Assembly (NCBI GenBank): GCA_031281275.1
Contig: JAITFP010000083.1
Coordinates: forward strand, 1-52,007
DNA length: 52,007 nucleotides
Reading direction: 5' to 3'
Origin: Candidatus Fibrimonadaceae bacterium
Lineage (GTDB): Bacteria; Fibrobacterota; Fibrobacteria; Fibrobacterales; Fibrobacteraceae
Positions 1-8,588 of this stretch are shown here, piece after piece; position 1 is the stretch's first letter, and each line of letters opens with the position of its first letter. A program made the position numbers and the translations under genes. The notes under the pieces are model-generated. The model saw only the letters and a list, made by a program, of their open reading frames with translations. It was not told the origin of the DNA and made no database searches.

Positions 1-17
1 CCCCCCCCCCCCCCCCC
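1..17. repeat. Poly-C tract (17 C) upstream of a lipoprotein gene
   Basis: The window opens inside a run of 17 C residues, so the true length is unknown. It is followed by TCTAAT (19-24), a possible -10 element, then AAGGAG and the ATG at 48. Two more long C runs occur in the window (9748-9765 and 48740-48754), also upstream of plus-strand genes. In AT-rich DNA such runs are not expected by chance, and they are typical slipped-strand mutation sites. That this one modulates promoter activity is inference. Confidence 0.8.
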
Positions 18-47
18 ATCTAATTTCCACTCAAAAAGGAGTTCAAT

Positions 48-437
48 ATGAATAAGACAAAGTCTATTCTCGCTTTGGCATTTCTGTCGCTTTTGTTACT
101 GGCTGGCTGCGCATCTAGCGTTGGAGCCCCCGTAGGAACCATATATCAAATAGGGGGTCCTGTGAAAGAAGTAGAGGTGCTCGGTTTGGTTTATGTGAAA
201 TGCGAAAACGGCGAACCCGTTTATCAGGCTTTGTTAAGAGCAGCCGAGAACAAAGGCGGCAATGGCATTGCTAATGTTGTGATAGATACTCAAGAAGAGT
301 CTCTTTCGTTTTTTGCTCTCAATTTGGGCAAGAAAAGCACAATATATGCTTCCGCCTTGGCTATTAAATATACTAACGAAAATTTAGTTCCCGACAAAGG
401 CAAATTAGGAATTCCAAGCGAAAATACCTCACCTTAG
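48..437 (+). CDS. Small lipoprotein of unknown function
   Basis: 129 residues. A basic N-terminus, a hydrophobic stretch and the lipobox LLAGC (Cys at about residue 21) mark it as a type II signal-peptide lipoprotein, so it is probably anchored in the outer membrane. The mature part is a small mixed alpha/beta sequence with no motif I recognise. A good Shine-Dalgarno (AAGGAG) precedes the ATG, and a poly-C tract ends 30 nt upstream of it. The next gene starts 8 nt after the stop, so the two are likely co-transcribed. The function is unknown; the outer-membrane barrel partner suggests a cell-envelope role. Confidence 0.8.
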   Translation: MNKTKSILALAFLSLLLLAGCASSVGAPVGTIYQIGGPVKEVEVLGLVYVKCENGEPVYQALLRAAENKGGNGIANVVIDTQEESLSFFALNLGKKSTIYASALAIKYTNENLVPDKGKLGIPSENTSP

Positions 438-445
438 GAGTCTCT

Positions 446-1300
446 ATGAAAAATGTGCTATTGTTCGTTTTCTTTATTGTAGTCTGTGGATATGCAGAAA
501 AACCGATGTTTGATAACGAAGGCGATAAGCAATTTGATAACAAAGCTGATAAGCAGTTTGATGTCGAAGTCGATAAGAACAAAGATAAAGATACCAATGC
601 AGAAAGTCTAAAATTAGGAGCCAGAGCAGGATTCAGTTTAGACAAATACTCTCCAGAACTGGCTGTTAATGAATCGGACATGGAAATATATGGCTATGGT
701 TTTGGAGTTGGATTGGTTGTAAATGTTCCACTTACGAATACATTAAGTTTTGTTTCAGAAGTTGGCTTTTTTTATAGAAAACAAGGACTTGGACAAATTA
801 ATCTTACTCATTATGATACTACTTATTATCATCATCATTTTGGTCCGGAAGATGATGATCCAGATTATCCATCTGATCCAGATGATTATTATGATTTTTG
901 GGAAGAAAATATACTGGAAAGGAATGAAATTGTGCATGGTTCTCTACATGAATATGCCATAAGTATCCCTGCAATGCTTAGATTTACACCAGGTAAAGGT
1001 ACGCGTTTTGCTATGCCTTTTTACTTGGCGGTTGGTGTTCAACTAGATATTCCTATTAAATCTGAAATAATATATGAAGAATTCTGGAAGAACTCGCCAA
1101 ATGATGTCTCCAATATTAGAGCATCACTTGATTTTGGCATTCCTTTGGGATTTGGTTATTTTATAACTCCGAATTTAGAGATTGACTTGAGAGCAGTTAT
1201 AGGTCTCACAAGCACAGGTCTCACAAGTATAACTTTCCCATCTTTTGAAACTAAAGATAAATGGAATCACTATGGGGCAGGTTTAACCTACTATTTCTAA
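446..1300 (+). CDS. Outer-membrane beta-barrel protein with acidic/His-rich loop
   Basis: 284 residues with an N-terminal signal sequence. A charged spacer contains three near-repeats of a DKQFD-type motif (about residues 25-50). The rest alternates like a porin-type barrel (GFGVGLVVNVP, FVSEVGFFYR, IDLRAVIGL) and ends in YYF, the aromatic terminus typical of BamA substrates. One predicted surface loop (about residues 118-155) is full of Asp, Tyr and consecutive His, which could bind metal. A 15-bp duplication near 1201-1230 gives the repeated LTST/LTSI. The ribosome binding site overlaps the previous stop codon (TAGGAG), indicating translation coupled to the upstream lipoprotein gene. It resembles the PF13568-type barrels; no specific ligand can be named. 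Confidence 0.7.
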   Translation: MKNVLLFVFFIVVCGYAEKPMFDNEGDKQFDNKADKQFDVEVDKNKDKDTNAESLKLGARAGFSLDKYSPELAVNESDMEIYGYGFGVGLVVNVPLTNTLSFVSEVGFFYRKQGLGQINLTHYDTTYYHHHFGPEDDDPDYPSDPDDYYDFWEENILERNEIVHGSLHEYAISIPAMLRFTPGKGTRFAMPFYLAVGVQLDIPIKSEIIYEEFWKNSPNDVSNIRASLDFGIPLGFGYFITPNLEIDLRAVIGLTSTGLTSITFPSFETKDKWNHYGAGLTYYF

Positions 1301-1328
1301 ATTGACAATAGGCTACCTTTGTTTTTTC

Positions 1329-1334
1329 TACATT
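1329..1334 (+). promoter_or_regulatory. Putative -10 box of prs, leaderless layout
   Basis: TACATT, preceded by a T-rich stretch, ends 7 nt before the prs ATG, and no Shine-Dalgarno lies between them. A TTGACA occurs at 1302-1307, but the spacing of 21 is too long for a standard -35. The same box and spacing recur in front of many genes in the window. Confidence 0.55.
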
Positions 1335-1341
1335 CTCCCCT

Positions 1342-2514
1342 ATGTCAGACAGCATAGTTGTAACAGGCACCTTTACAGACGACTCCTTCGCTATGGATGT
1401 GGCGCAGTTTTTGGGAGTGCGCGGTGATATTTCAGATGAAGTATCGCTTAAAACTTATGCAAATAGCGAGTTTTGCCCGCGTTATATTTCCGATATTGAA
1501 GACTTAGAGAGAGTGGGTCGCTACCTAGAAGGCAAGGTTGTTATTATATGCTCGGTTTCGCTCTCCGACAGAAGCCGCAACGATTGCGCAATGCGAAATA
1601 TGATTTTGGCACGAGCAGCAAAAGACAATGGTGCAAAAAGAGTAGTTTTGGTAGAACCAGATTTGTTTTATTCCGCCCAAGACAGAGGTGCGTATCGCTT
1701 TGGAGAAATTGAAAAAGACCGAGATATTTTGGATTTGAAAAAATTTGACGGACAAGCATTCACCTCTCTGCTCTATGCCAAACTATTAAAAGAAGCAGGC
1801 GTAGATACTGTAATAACCGTTCACAACCATTCCATAAAAGTTGAAAATCTTTTCAGAGATATTTTTGAAGGCGATTTTCACAACCTTATTCCCGCAGAAA
1901 TATATGCCCATTACATAAAAACCTCTGATTTTGTTCAAACAGGCAAAGACGGCGATAATTTGATAATTGTTTCGCCCGACAAAGGCGCGGCACCGTTTGG
2001 ACATAGAGTGCTAGACGCACTTAGCCTTAGCGAGTGCAAGCGAGTGATATTGGATAAAAAACGCACAGGCGAGCGTGAAGTTAGCATGGCTTTGAATCCT
2101 GCAAGCGAGGTGGATATAGGTTATTTAACGGGCAAAGATGTTATTATTTTAGATGATATGGTTCGCACTGGTTCAACCATTGTTCAATGCTGTGAATATT
2201 TGAAAATGAGCGCAAATCCGCGGCGGGTTTGCTTTGGCGTTACGCATTTCTATTCCAGCCACGAAGCTCGCGAAAAACTGAACAGCCCCTTTATAGACGA
2301 AATAATGACCACCAATACCCTGCCAGATATTTTGAACCGAGACTGCCAAGGCAGGCTAAGGCGAAAAATGGTTGTGTTGAAACTGGGTCAGTGGATAGCT
2401 CGCTATGTTCTCCGTATGTTTGATATGGACTACAGCTATATGAGCAAGCAATTCTATATGGTGGATATGTCTTCTAAAAATCCCAGATGGCCTCCACCTA
2501 GCTTTTCGAAGTAG
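1342..2514 (+). CDS. prs: Ribose-phosphate pyrophosphokinase (PRPP synthetase), divergent
   Basis: 390 residues. It makes 5-phosphoribosyl-1-pyrophosphate from ribose 5-phosphate and ATP for purine, pyrimidine, His, Trp and NAD synthesis. The PRPP-binding loop is clear (VIILDDMVRTGST, near residue 268), and the N-terminal half has the duplicated phosphoribosyltransferase-like fold (ARAAKDNGAKRVVLVEPDLF). It is about 75 residues longer than the classical enzyme, and the usual DLHAxQIQGFF region reads DLFYSAQDRG, so it belongs to a divergent branch. The start is set by a leaderless-type promoter 7 nt upstream. It converges on pyrC with a gap of one base. PRPP synthetase is the best call; a related phosphoribosyltransferase is a remote alternative. 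Confidence 0.8.
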   Translation: MSDSIVVTGTFTDDSFAMDVAQFLGVRGDISDEVSLKTYANSEFCPRYISDIEDLERVGRYLEGKVVIICSVSLSDRSRNDCAMRNMILARAAKDNGAKRVVLVEPDLFYSAQDRGAYRFGEIEKDRDILDLKKFDGQAFTSLLYAKLLKEAGVDTVITVHNHSIKVENLFRDIFEGDFHNLIPAEIYAHYIKTSDFVQTGKDGDNLIIVSPDKGAAPFGHRVLDALSLSECKRVILDKKRTGEREVSMALNPASEVDIGYLTGKDVIILDDMVRTGSTIVQCCEYLKMSANPRRVCFGVTHFYSSHEAREKLNSPFIDEIMTTNTLPDILNRDCQGRLRRKMVVLKLGQWIARYVLRMFDMDYSYMSKQFYMVDMSSKNPRWPPPSFSK

Positions 2515-2515
2515 A

Positions 2516-3517
2516 TTATTTAGCTTTCCACTTCAACGTTTGCCCTGCCCTCAAAGGCACGGCTCCGTCTATGGTTTTTGGAATTTGCCATTCTTCTTTT
2601 GCATAAGCAACTTTTTTCGTTTGGCGTGGAATTTTGTAAAAATCCGCACCATATCCCGCAACAAAATCAGAGAGCAAATTCAATTTGTTTTCGTTTTCAA
2701 ATTCCTCTATTAAAATGGGGATTGCAACCGGAGCAGAGTAAACTCCGGCGGCTCCGCAGAGGCAGGCTTTTTTCTCCAAAGAATGCGGTGCGCTATCTGT
2801 TCCCAAAAAGAATTTTTTGTTGCCGCTGAACACAGCCTCTCTAACCGCAGCTTTGTCTTTTGGAAATTTTGGCAATGGTTTGCAAAAGTTTTGTGGGCAA
2901 AGCGAATCGCCAACAATATCGTTCAATGTCAAAATCAAATGATGAACCGTTACCGTTGCCGCAACATTCTGCGGCAAATTTTTAACAAACTCTACCGCGT
3001 CTGCACTGGACACGTGTTCCAAAACAATGCGCAAATTTTGGAATGTTTTAGAAAGTTTTTCAAGGTGTTTCAAAAATTCCTTTTCCCTATCCAAACAAAA
3101 TGCTTCAGGTTCCTCTCCGTGCAAGCATAAAACCAAATCCAGTTTTTCCAGCAATTCAATGGTGGGGTAAATGTCTTCTATTTTGGAAATTCCATCTTGG
3201 CTATTTGTGGTAACACCAAGTGGGTAATATTTTGCGGCAACCGCACTGTTTTTTTTCATTTCCATAATTTCTTGTTCGGTATAATTTTTATTGAGCTTGA
3301 ATGTAAGCAAAACCTCCAAATTCGGGGCAGCAGCCAAAATTTCCTCTTTGTATTTTTTAACTGCCTCTGGCGAATTTATAGGCGGCTCAGTATTTGGCAT
3401 AGCCAAAATCCGCCCAAACTGCTGGGCAGCACTTTTCGCATAATCTGCCAAATCCTTCCCTTGCCTTAAATGTATATGGAAATCGTCTGGCAAAGGGAGT
3501 GAGAGTTCTTGCTTCAT
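2516..3517 (-). CDS. pyrC: Dihydroorotase (class II, homodimeric type)
   Basis: 333 residues. It catalyses the reversible cyclisation of N-carbamoyl-aspartate to dihydroorotate in pyrimidine synthesis. The N-terminal metal-binding HxH sits in PDDFHIHLRQG. Other family ligands are visible: the Lys in AAKYYPLGVTT that becomes carboxylated, His in LCLHGE and LEHVSS, and the catalytic Asp in FLGTDSAPHS. Length and motif order match the E. coli PyrC type. Its ATG overlaps the stop of the upstream lipoprotein gene (ATGA), indicating translational coupling. Converges with prs. Confidence 0.93.
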   Translation of the reverse strand: MKQELSLPLPDDFHIHLRQGKDLADYAKSAAQQFGRILAMPNTEPPINSPEAVKKYKEEILAAAPNLEVLLTFKLNKNYTEQEIMEMKKNSAVAAKYYPLGVTTNSQDGISKIEDIYPTIELLEKLDLVLCLHGEEPEAFCLDREKEFLKHLEKLSKTFQNLRIVLEHVSSADAVEFVKNLPQNVAATVTVHHLILTLNDIVGDSLCPQNFCKPLPKFPKDKAAVREAVFSGNKKFFLGTDSAPHSLEKKACLCGAAGVYSAPVAIPILIEEFENENKLNLLSDFVAGYGADFYKIPRQTKKVAYAKEEWQIPKTIDGAVPLRAGQTLKWKAK

Positions 3518-4008
3518 GGTTGTAAGGTAGAAAAATCCGTTATTTCTAAGGTATAGTATGCTCCACCAGCTACAGATTCAACATACCCAGTTGATAAATC
3601 AACTTTTTTGGGATAATGATACATAGTATCGTAAGAGATGTCTAACGTTATTGACCGTATTTTATGCCCATCGTATGTTCCATTTTTTACACTTTCAATA
3701 TAATCAAATGTTCCACTTATATAATCATAAATTTCAGGAATAGTTTTTAGAATAAAATCTTCATTATATTGATTTTCAATAATAGGCTCTTCATTTTCCG
3801 TTACTGTGATTTTTATAGGTCCAATAGGTCCAGTACCGCTGCTAAAATATTTATAGGTGAACTGATAATTCTTCAAATTCTGGTTGTTCCAAAGATTGTG
3901 CTCTTTTTCAAAAGTTCTCTTATCCGCTCTTATTGTCAAGTCATAGAAGAGTGCACAAGAATAAAGAAAAATGGTTAAAATCACGAATAAAATTTTTGCT
4001 ACCTTCAT
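3514..4008 (-). CDS. Lipoprotein, DUF6174-like
   Basis: 164 residues with a lipoprotein signal (lipobox FLYSC, Cys at about 18). The mature region contains LWNNQNLKNYQFTYKY and a C-terminal ITVTENEE...YTLEITDF pattern resembling the small DUF6174 family. A paralog lies at 33817-34365 (LWKKQDIKNYSFTL). Both lie on the minus strand directly upstream of a housekeeping gene (pyrC here, an RNA methyltransferase there). TATATT on the minus strand ends 6 nt before the ATG, so the transcript may be leaderless or nearly so; AAGGT overlaps that spacer. No function is known. Confidence 0.7.
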   Translation of the reverse strand: MKVAKILFVILTIFLYSCALFYDLTIRADKRTFEKEHNLWNNQNLKNYQFTYKYFSSGTGPIGPIKITVTENEEPIIENQYNEDFILKTIPEIYDYISGTFDYIESVKNGTYDGHKIRSITLDISYDTMYHYPKKVDLSTGYVESVAGGAYYTLEITDFSTLQP

Positions 4009-4041
4009 ACCTTAAATATACAAAATTTCTGAAAAAATTTC

Positions 4042-4047
4042 TATATT
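4042..4047 (+). promoter_or_regulatory. Putative -10 box of argH, leaderless layout
   Basis: TATATT inside AAAATTTCTATATT, followed by exactly 6 nt (CCCAAA) and the argH ATG. There is no room for a ribosome binding site. It is one of the cleanest examples of the leaderless arrangement here. Confidence 0.6.
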
Positions 4048-4053
4048 CCCAAA

Positions 4054-5445
4054 ATGAAATCACAAAAGCAAATCAAAAATGGTATGTGGAGCGGTCGCTT
4101 TGAGAATGGCATGGCAAAAAGCATGGTGGATTTGAGTTTTAGCCTTGATGTGGATAAAGAGCTTTTGGAAGAGGATATTCAAGGTTCGCTTGCGCATGGA
4201 AAAGCCTTGGTAGAGGCAAAGGTGCTTTCTGGGCAGGAATATTCAAAAATTGCAGGGGCTTTGCATGGTATTTTAAGTGATGCAAAAAAAGGCAAAAATA
4301 TTTGGAAAAGCACAGACGAAGATGTCCACATGGCGGTGGAGAGAATTTTAACCGAAAAAATTGGAATACTAGGAAAAAAAATCCACACAGGGCGCAGCAG
4401 AAACGACCAAGTTGCAACAGATTTCAAACTGTATATGCGAAACAGAACCAAGGATATTTTAGACAGCCTGTTTAAACTCCAAAAAACCATTTACAACCTC
4501 GCAGAAAAACACGCAGGCCGCTTAATGCCAGGCTACACGCATTTGCAACAGGCACAACCCATACAATTCAGCCATTATTTGATGAGTTTATTTTTTGCAC
4601 TTGAAAGAGACAAAAAAAGATTTTGCAACCTTTTGTCTCTGCACAGCGAATGTCCTTTGGGAAGCGGCGCAATAGCAGGCTCGGCTTTTGCATATAACCG
4701 CAAAGCGGTAGCGAAAAATTTAGGCTTCGAGAGCGTTAGTGCAAACAGCATAGATGCAATTAGCCACCGCGATATGGCTTTGGAATTTTTGAACAACATA
4801 GCAATAATAGGTTCTTCTTTAAGCCGCTATGCGGAAGATATGGTTATATGGAGTTCTAGCGAATTTGGTTTTTTAACCCTGCACGATAAATTTTCCAGCG
4901 GAAGCTCCATGATGCCGCAAAAAAAGAATCCCGATAGCATGGAGCTAATAAGGGGGAAAGCTGGGCGATTAATAGGCAATTATACCGCGATGTTCACCCT
5001 CGTAAAAGGGGCACCGCTCACATACAGCCGCGATTTGCAGGAAGACAAAGCCCCTGTTTTTGACAGCACAAAAACAATTTTAATTTGCCTGCAAGTTTTC
5101 AAAGAAGCTCTGGAAAGCGCAAAGTGGAATTTTGATGCTATGGAAAAAAAGATGTTACCGGCACTTCTAGCCACAGACCTCGCAGACTTGCTCGTTGAAA
5201 GCGGAGTTCCCTTCAGAGATGCTCATCACATTGTTGGAAACTTGGTTGGAATTGCCGCAAAACAAGGTGTTGATTTCACTGAACTTCCAGACGAATTTTG
5301 GAAAGACGTTCCAAAAGCGAAAAACCTGCGTAAAAAATTAACTTATGCCTTTTCCGTTTCGCGCCGCAACATTGAGGGCGGAACGGGGGAAAAGGCTTTG
5401 AGGGAACAGTTGAGGAAAGCACGGGATTTTTTTCATTACATTTAA
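4054..5445 (+). CDS. argH: Argininosuccinate lyase
   Basis: 463 residues, normal length. It splits argininosuccinate into arginine and fumarate, the last step of arginine synthesis. The N-terminal WSGRF motif is present, as are the HTGRSRNDQVATD substrate loop (about residues 110-122) and the superfamily signature GSSMMPQKKNPD (about 282-293) with its catalytic Ser. No other arg gene is nearby, in line with the scattered biosynthetic genes of this region. The ATG lies 6 nt after a TATATT box with no Shine-Dalgarno. Confidence 0.96.
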   Translation: MKSQKQIKNGMWSGRFENGMAKSMVDLSFSLDVDKELLEEDIQGSLAHGKALVEAKVLSGQEYSKIAGALHGILSDAKKGKNIWKSTDEDVHMAVERILTEKIGILGKKIHTGRSRNDQVATDFKLYMRNRTKDILDSLFKLQKTIYNLAEKHAGRLMPGYTHLQQAQPIQFSHYLMSLFFALERDKKRFCNLLSLHSECPLGSGAIAGSAFAYNRKAVAKNLGFESVSANSIDAISHRDMALEFLNNIAIIGSSLSRYAEDMVIWSSSEFGFLTLHDKFSSGSSMMPQKKNPDSMELIRGKAGRLIGNYTAMFTLVKGAPLTYSRDLQEDKAPVFDSTKTILICLQVFKEALESAKWNFDAMEKKMLPALLATDLADLLVESGVPFRDAHHIVGNLVGIAAKQGVDFTELPDEFWKDVPKAKNLRKKLTYAFSVSRRNIEGGTGEKALREQLRKARDFFHYI

Positions 5446-5490
5446 AAAACTTTTAATTTTCTATATTTTTTTCAATGGATTGAAAAAATT

Positions 5491-6681
5491 ATGCTTGAAA
5501 GGGAAAAATATTTAAAAACGCTCGCTTCTTATGCGGAAAAACCGCTTATAAAGGTGCTTACGGGGGTTCGTAGGTGCGGTAAATCTACGATTTTGCAGAA
5601 TTTTGCGGAAAAACTTATTTCGGGCGGAATAAAAAAGGAGCAGATATTTTCACTGAACTTTGAGGATCTGGCTCTTGAACCCCTAAAAAATTACCGCGCT
5701 CTACACGATTACTTAATTTCAAAAATAAAAGATGATAACATTCAGTATTTTGTTTTTTTAGATGAAATACAAGAGGTTGAAAGTTTTGAAAGAGTTGTCA
5801 ATAGTTTGCATTTGCAAAAAAACGTTGATATTTACATAACGGGTTCAAATGCTTTTTTTATGTCGGGCGAATTATCCACCTTGCTTTCTGGCAGATACAT
5901 TGAAATTCCCATTTTTCCGCTTTCGTTTAGTGAATTTAAAAATGCCTACAAAGAACTCTCAAAAAACGATTTGTATAATAAGTACATAACGCAAGGCGCA
6001 ATGCCTTACCTTATAAACAGAGAAAATAGTTATAAAGAAATTCGCGATTATTACGGTGGAATTTACAATACTGTTTTGCTCAAAGATGTGGTTGCCAGAA
6101 AAAAGATTTCTGCACCAGATGTTTTGGAAAAAGTGGTAAAATTTTTAGCTGGCAATATAGGCTCCCTTAATTCAACGAAAAAAATAGCAGATACTCTAAC
6201 AAGTTTTGGACGAAAAATTTCCGTGAATACCTTAGAGAGTTATATAAGCGCACTTATAGATTCCCTTTTGTTTTACAAAGTATCCCGTTTTGACATTAAA
6301 GGCAAGGAGCATTTAAAAACGATTGATAAATATTACATTGCAGATTTGGGTTTTAGAAATTATCTGCTTAACAACGAAAGAGATAATTTTGGATTTGTGC
6401 TTGAAAATATAATTTATTTGGAATTATTGCACAGAGGCTACAAAGTTTCCGTTGGGAAAATAGGGCAGAAAGAAATTGATTTTGTGGCTGTTTCCGAACT
6501 TGGGCAAGTTGAATATTATCAGGTTGCTTTGAGCATTAGGGAAAACGATGTTTTTGAACGGGAAATTTCTGCTTTAATGGATATAAAGGATAACTACCCA
6601 AAATTTCTTTTGCATCTAGACCCCGACCCCGATTCTGTACATAAAGGGATTAACATTTTGAATGCATTGGAGTGGTTATAG
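5491..6681 (+). CDS. AAA ATPase with DUF4143 domain
   Basis: 396 residues. The N-terminal AAA_14 domain carries a Walker A motif (GVRRCGKST, about residues 25-33) and a Walker B with sensor context (YFVFLDEIQEVESFERVV). The C-terminal half (from about residue 200) is DUF4143, a PD-(D/E)xK-like fold seen in GYKVSVGKIGQKEIDFVA. These ATPases are common, often multicopy and laterally mobile in anaerobes; their role is poorly defined. A TATATT box at 5462-5467 lies 23 nt upstream. The following gene begins just after this stop. Confidence 0.88.
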   Translation: MLEREKYLKTLASYAEKPLIKVLTGVRRCGKSTILQNFAEKLISGGIKKEQIFSLNFEDLALEPLKNYRALHDYLISKIKDDNIQYFVFLDEIQEVESFERVVNSLHLQKNVDIYITGSNAFFMSGELSTLLSGRYIEIPIFPLSFSEFKNAYKELSKNDLYNKYITQGAMPYLINRENSYKEIRDYYGGIYNTVLLKDVVARKKISAPDVLEKVVKFLAGNIGSLNSTKKIADTLTSFGRKISVNTLESYISALIDSLLFYKVSRFDIKGKEHLKTIDKYYIADLGFRNYLLNNERDNFGFVLENIIYLELLHRGYKVSVGKIGQKEIDFVAVSELGQVEYYQVALSIRENDVFEREISALMDIKDNYPKFLLHLDPDPDSVHKGINILNALEWL

Positions 6682-6685
6682 ATTT

Positions 6686-7681
6686 ATGCGCCTTTTCCTC
6701 TTTGCATTCACCCTCGCATTAACGTTCTCCCTTTCTCACGGGCGGAACCTAGCCTCTATTCGCAAAGATGGATTTGCCGTTGGGGTTAGCAAAAGCGACT
6801 CCGCTACTGAATATAATTTTATATCGGAAATTACAGCGAAAATGAGATTTTCAAAATTTAGGATTGTCACTTTTGAGAATGCAAGTGCAGGGCAAAAATT
6901 GCTTTTGGAGGAAAAAATAGATGCCCTAATTTTAAATGGCAAAAAAGAAATGGCTGTAGCTGCGCTTGCAAAAAACAATGAAATTTTGACTCTAGCAAAT
7001 TTAGATGAGAAAAGAATGGTATTCATTCCGAGAGATGTTTCAACTGAGCAAATCCTAAGTATATGGAAAAATTCAAAACCGAGCGCAGTTCAAAATTTAA
7101 GTGAAGCACTTAATCTTTTGAAAAAAGGAGAGGTAGATGTAGTTATTGCAAGCAGGCAATCTCTGGATGCTCAAAAGGATTCTTCGCTTAGAATATTTCC
7201 AAACAAATTGCTGGAAAGTAATCCAGTTGTATTATTTGCACAGAATCTCAAAGATTTGCAAGAAGAATTCAATACAGGCAACCTCTACGGGAAAACCTCG
7301 CTCATAGCATTGCAAGGTGTTGAGATTTTTGTGCATAGCGCAGGGGATTCTGCAATTAAAAAAATGGAACAGGAAATAAACAGTAGAATAAAGCAGCGAA
7401 TGGAAAATGCCAAGGTGCCTATAACCGTTTATGGTAGTGGCAAGAGCGGTACGTTAAAACTTTTATTGACTGGCTTCAAGAAAAAAGAAGGCGATTATTT
7501 TATATATGCCTCGCTTCAATTGCATCAAAGGGCATATTTGGCTGTTAGCCACGAATATATGGACTCTCAAACTTGGGACAGGTGGAGAATGGGCGTTTTT
7601 AAGGAGAAGGAAATTTTTTCGGAAATAGAAGATATGGCTAGGGAGTTTGCAAATGATTTTATTTCGGCAAATGGTTTTTAA
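6686..7681 (+). CDS. Exported protein with periplasmic-binding-like N-terminus
   Basis: 331 residues from the ATG at 6686; a longer frame opens at 6662 inside the ATPase gene, but the signal peptide (MRLFLFAFTLALTFSLSHG) and GGAG at 6669 favour 6686. The N-terminal part resembles a type 2 solute-binding fold (IRKDGFAVGVSKSD...KIDALILNGKKEMAVAAL...LNLLKKGEVDVVIASRQ). The C-terminal third (YIYASLQLHQRAYLAVSHEY...MAREFANDFISANGF) is an unfamiliar domain. It overlaps the NlpC lipoprotein gene by 11 bp, which suggests coupled expression and a peptidoglycan or periplasmic sensing role. Function not identified. Confidence 0.65.
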   Translation: MRLFLFAFTLALTFSLSHGRNLASIRKDGFAVGVSKSDSATEYNFISEITAKMRFSKFRIVTFENASAGQKLLLEEKIDALILNGKKEMAVAALAKNNEILTLANLDEKRMVFIPRDVSTEQILSIWKNSKPSAVQNLSEALNLLKKGEVDVVIASRQSLDAQKDSSLRIFPNKLLESNPVVLFAQNLKDLQEEFNTGNLYGKTSLIALQGVEIFVHSAGDSAIKKMEQEINSRIKQRMENAKVPITVYGSGKSGTLKLLLTGFKKKEGDYFIYASLQLHQRAYLAVSHEYMDSQTWDRWRMGVFKEKEIFSEIEDMAREFANDFISANGF

Positions 7682-8174
7682 GTTTGCATTATTGCTATTT
7701 TGCTTGCTATTGTTTTCTTGTGCTGTTAAAACAAGAAAAAAGAGTGATGATGAATATTATTTCTCAGGAAAAAATGAATGGGGAAATATGGCAAAAGATT
7801 TCAAATATCCTGTTGAACTAGAAAAACGCATTGAAGATTTTTTAGGCATTCCTTATGTATGGGGTGGCAATAATAGTGATGGTTTGGATTGCTCGGCTTT
7901 TGTTAAACAAGTATATGAAATATATGGCTTTGATTTGCCGAGAACTTCTGTGTTGCAGAGTAAATTGGGAATCAAAATTCCGCGAGAAGCTCTTTTGCCT
8001 GGCGATTTAGTGTTTTTTGGTGAAGTGGACAAAGATTCTGTCACACACGTTGGCATCTATATGGGAGGAAATAAATTTGCAAATGCGACAACTTCAGAAG
8101 GCGTAAAATATTCCAATTTAAATGAGTCTTTTTTCTTTTCAAAATATTTATTTGCTAAGAGATTGGGTTTTTAG
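7671..8174 (+). CDS. NlpC/P60 family lipoprotein (peptidoglycan endopeptidase)
   Basis: 167 residues from the ATG at 7671, which places a lipoprotein signal (LLLFCLLLFSC) at the N-terminus; an earlier in-frame ATG at 7647 gives a poorer signal. The NlpC/P60 domain covers about residues 45-165: catalytic Cys in GLDCSAFV (about residue 74), His in VTHVGIYMG (about 126), plus the conserved YVWGG and LPGDLVFF. Family members cleave D-Glu-gamma-DAP or similar bonds in stem peptides. The gene overlaps the exported protein upstream by 11 bp. Its 3' end overlaps a convergent gene by 27 bp. Confidence 0.9.
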   Translation: MVFKFALLLFCLLLFSCAVKTRKKSDDEYYFSGKNEWGNMAKDFKYPVELEKRIEDFLGIPYVWGGNNSDGLDCSAFVKQVYEIYGFDLPRTSVLQSKLGIKIPREALLPGDLVFFGEVDKDSVTHVGIYMGGNKFANATTSEGVKYSNLNESFFFSKYLFAKRLGF

Positions 8175-8588
8175 CCCAAGTTCCAGTGATTTTTTCCTCA
8201 TCTTTTCTTCCAAGGGAATATAGCTGTTTTGCGGAACGGAATTTCCAAATGATAATCTGAAAACAGTCCAAAAAACCACCAAGGCAAGGCTGTTTTTTTT
8301 AATCAATGTTTCGGCTGTGCGTTCAAAATGCGAAAAATTAAGTGCATCTGTAAATCGCAAAAAGAACACAGATTTAAAGAAAATCGAATTGTATGCTTTA
8401 TCGCAATAAAGCGCAAGGGCAAAAAGCCTAAGTTCAATTTCCCTTGCCGGTGCCTTCAATGCTATGAGTTCTTTTTCACTGGCAAAAAAAATATCATCTA
8501 TGCAACTGTATTTGCTTTCTTTTGTACGCAAGTCACTGAGGCTCTGTATCGCCGTCCATATAACATTGTTCCAAGCGAATTCTTTCAT
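8148..8588 (-). CDS. Uncharacterised helical protein downstream of rdgB
   Basis: 146 residues, mostly alpha-helical by composition, with no recognised motif and no signal peptide. Its ATG overlaps the rdgB stop (ATGA), so it is translationally coupled to rdgB and is probably a real gene. Its 3' end runs 27 bp into the convergent NlpC lipoprotein gene. Function unknown. Confidence 0.6.
   Translation of the reverse strand: MKEFAWNNVIWTAIQSLSDLRTKESKYSCIDDIFFASEKELIALKAPAREIELRLFALALYCDKAYNSIFFKSVFFLRFTDALNFSHFERTAETLIKKNSLALVVFWTVFRLSFGNSVPQNSYIPLEEKMRKKSLELGLKTQSLSK

Noticed and set aside
1200-1230. Regulatory tandem repeat
   Set aside because: A 15-bp in-frame duplication within the barrel gene, adequately explained as coding.
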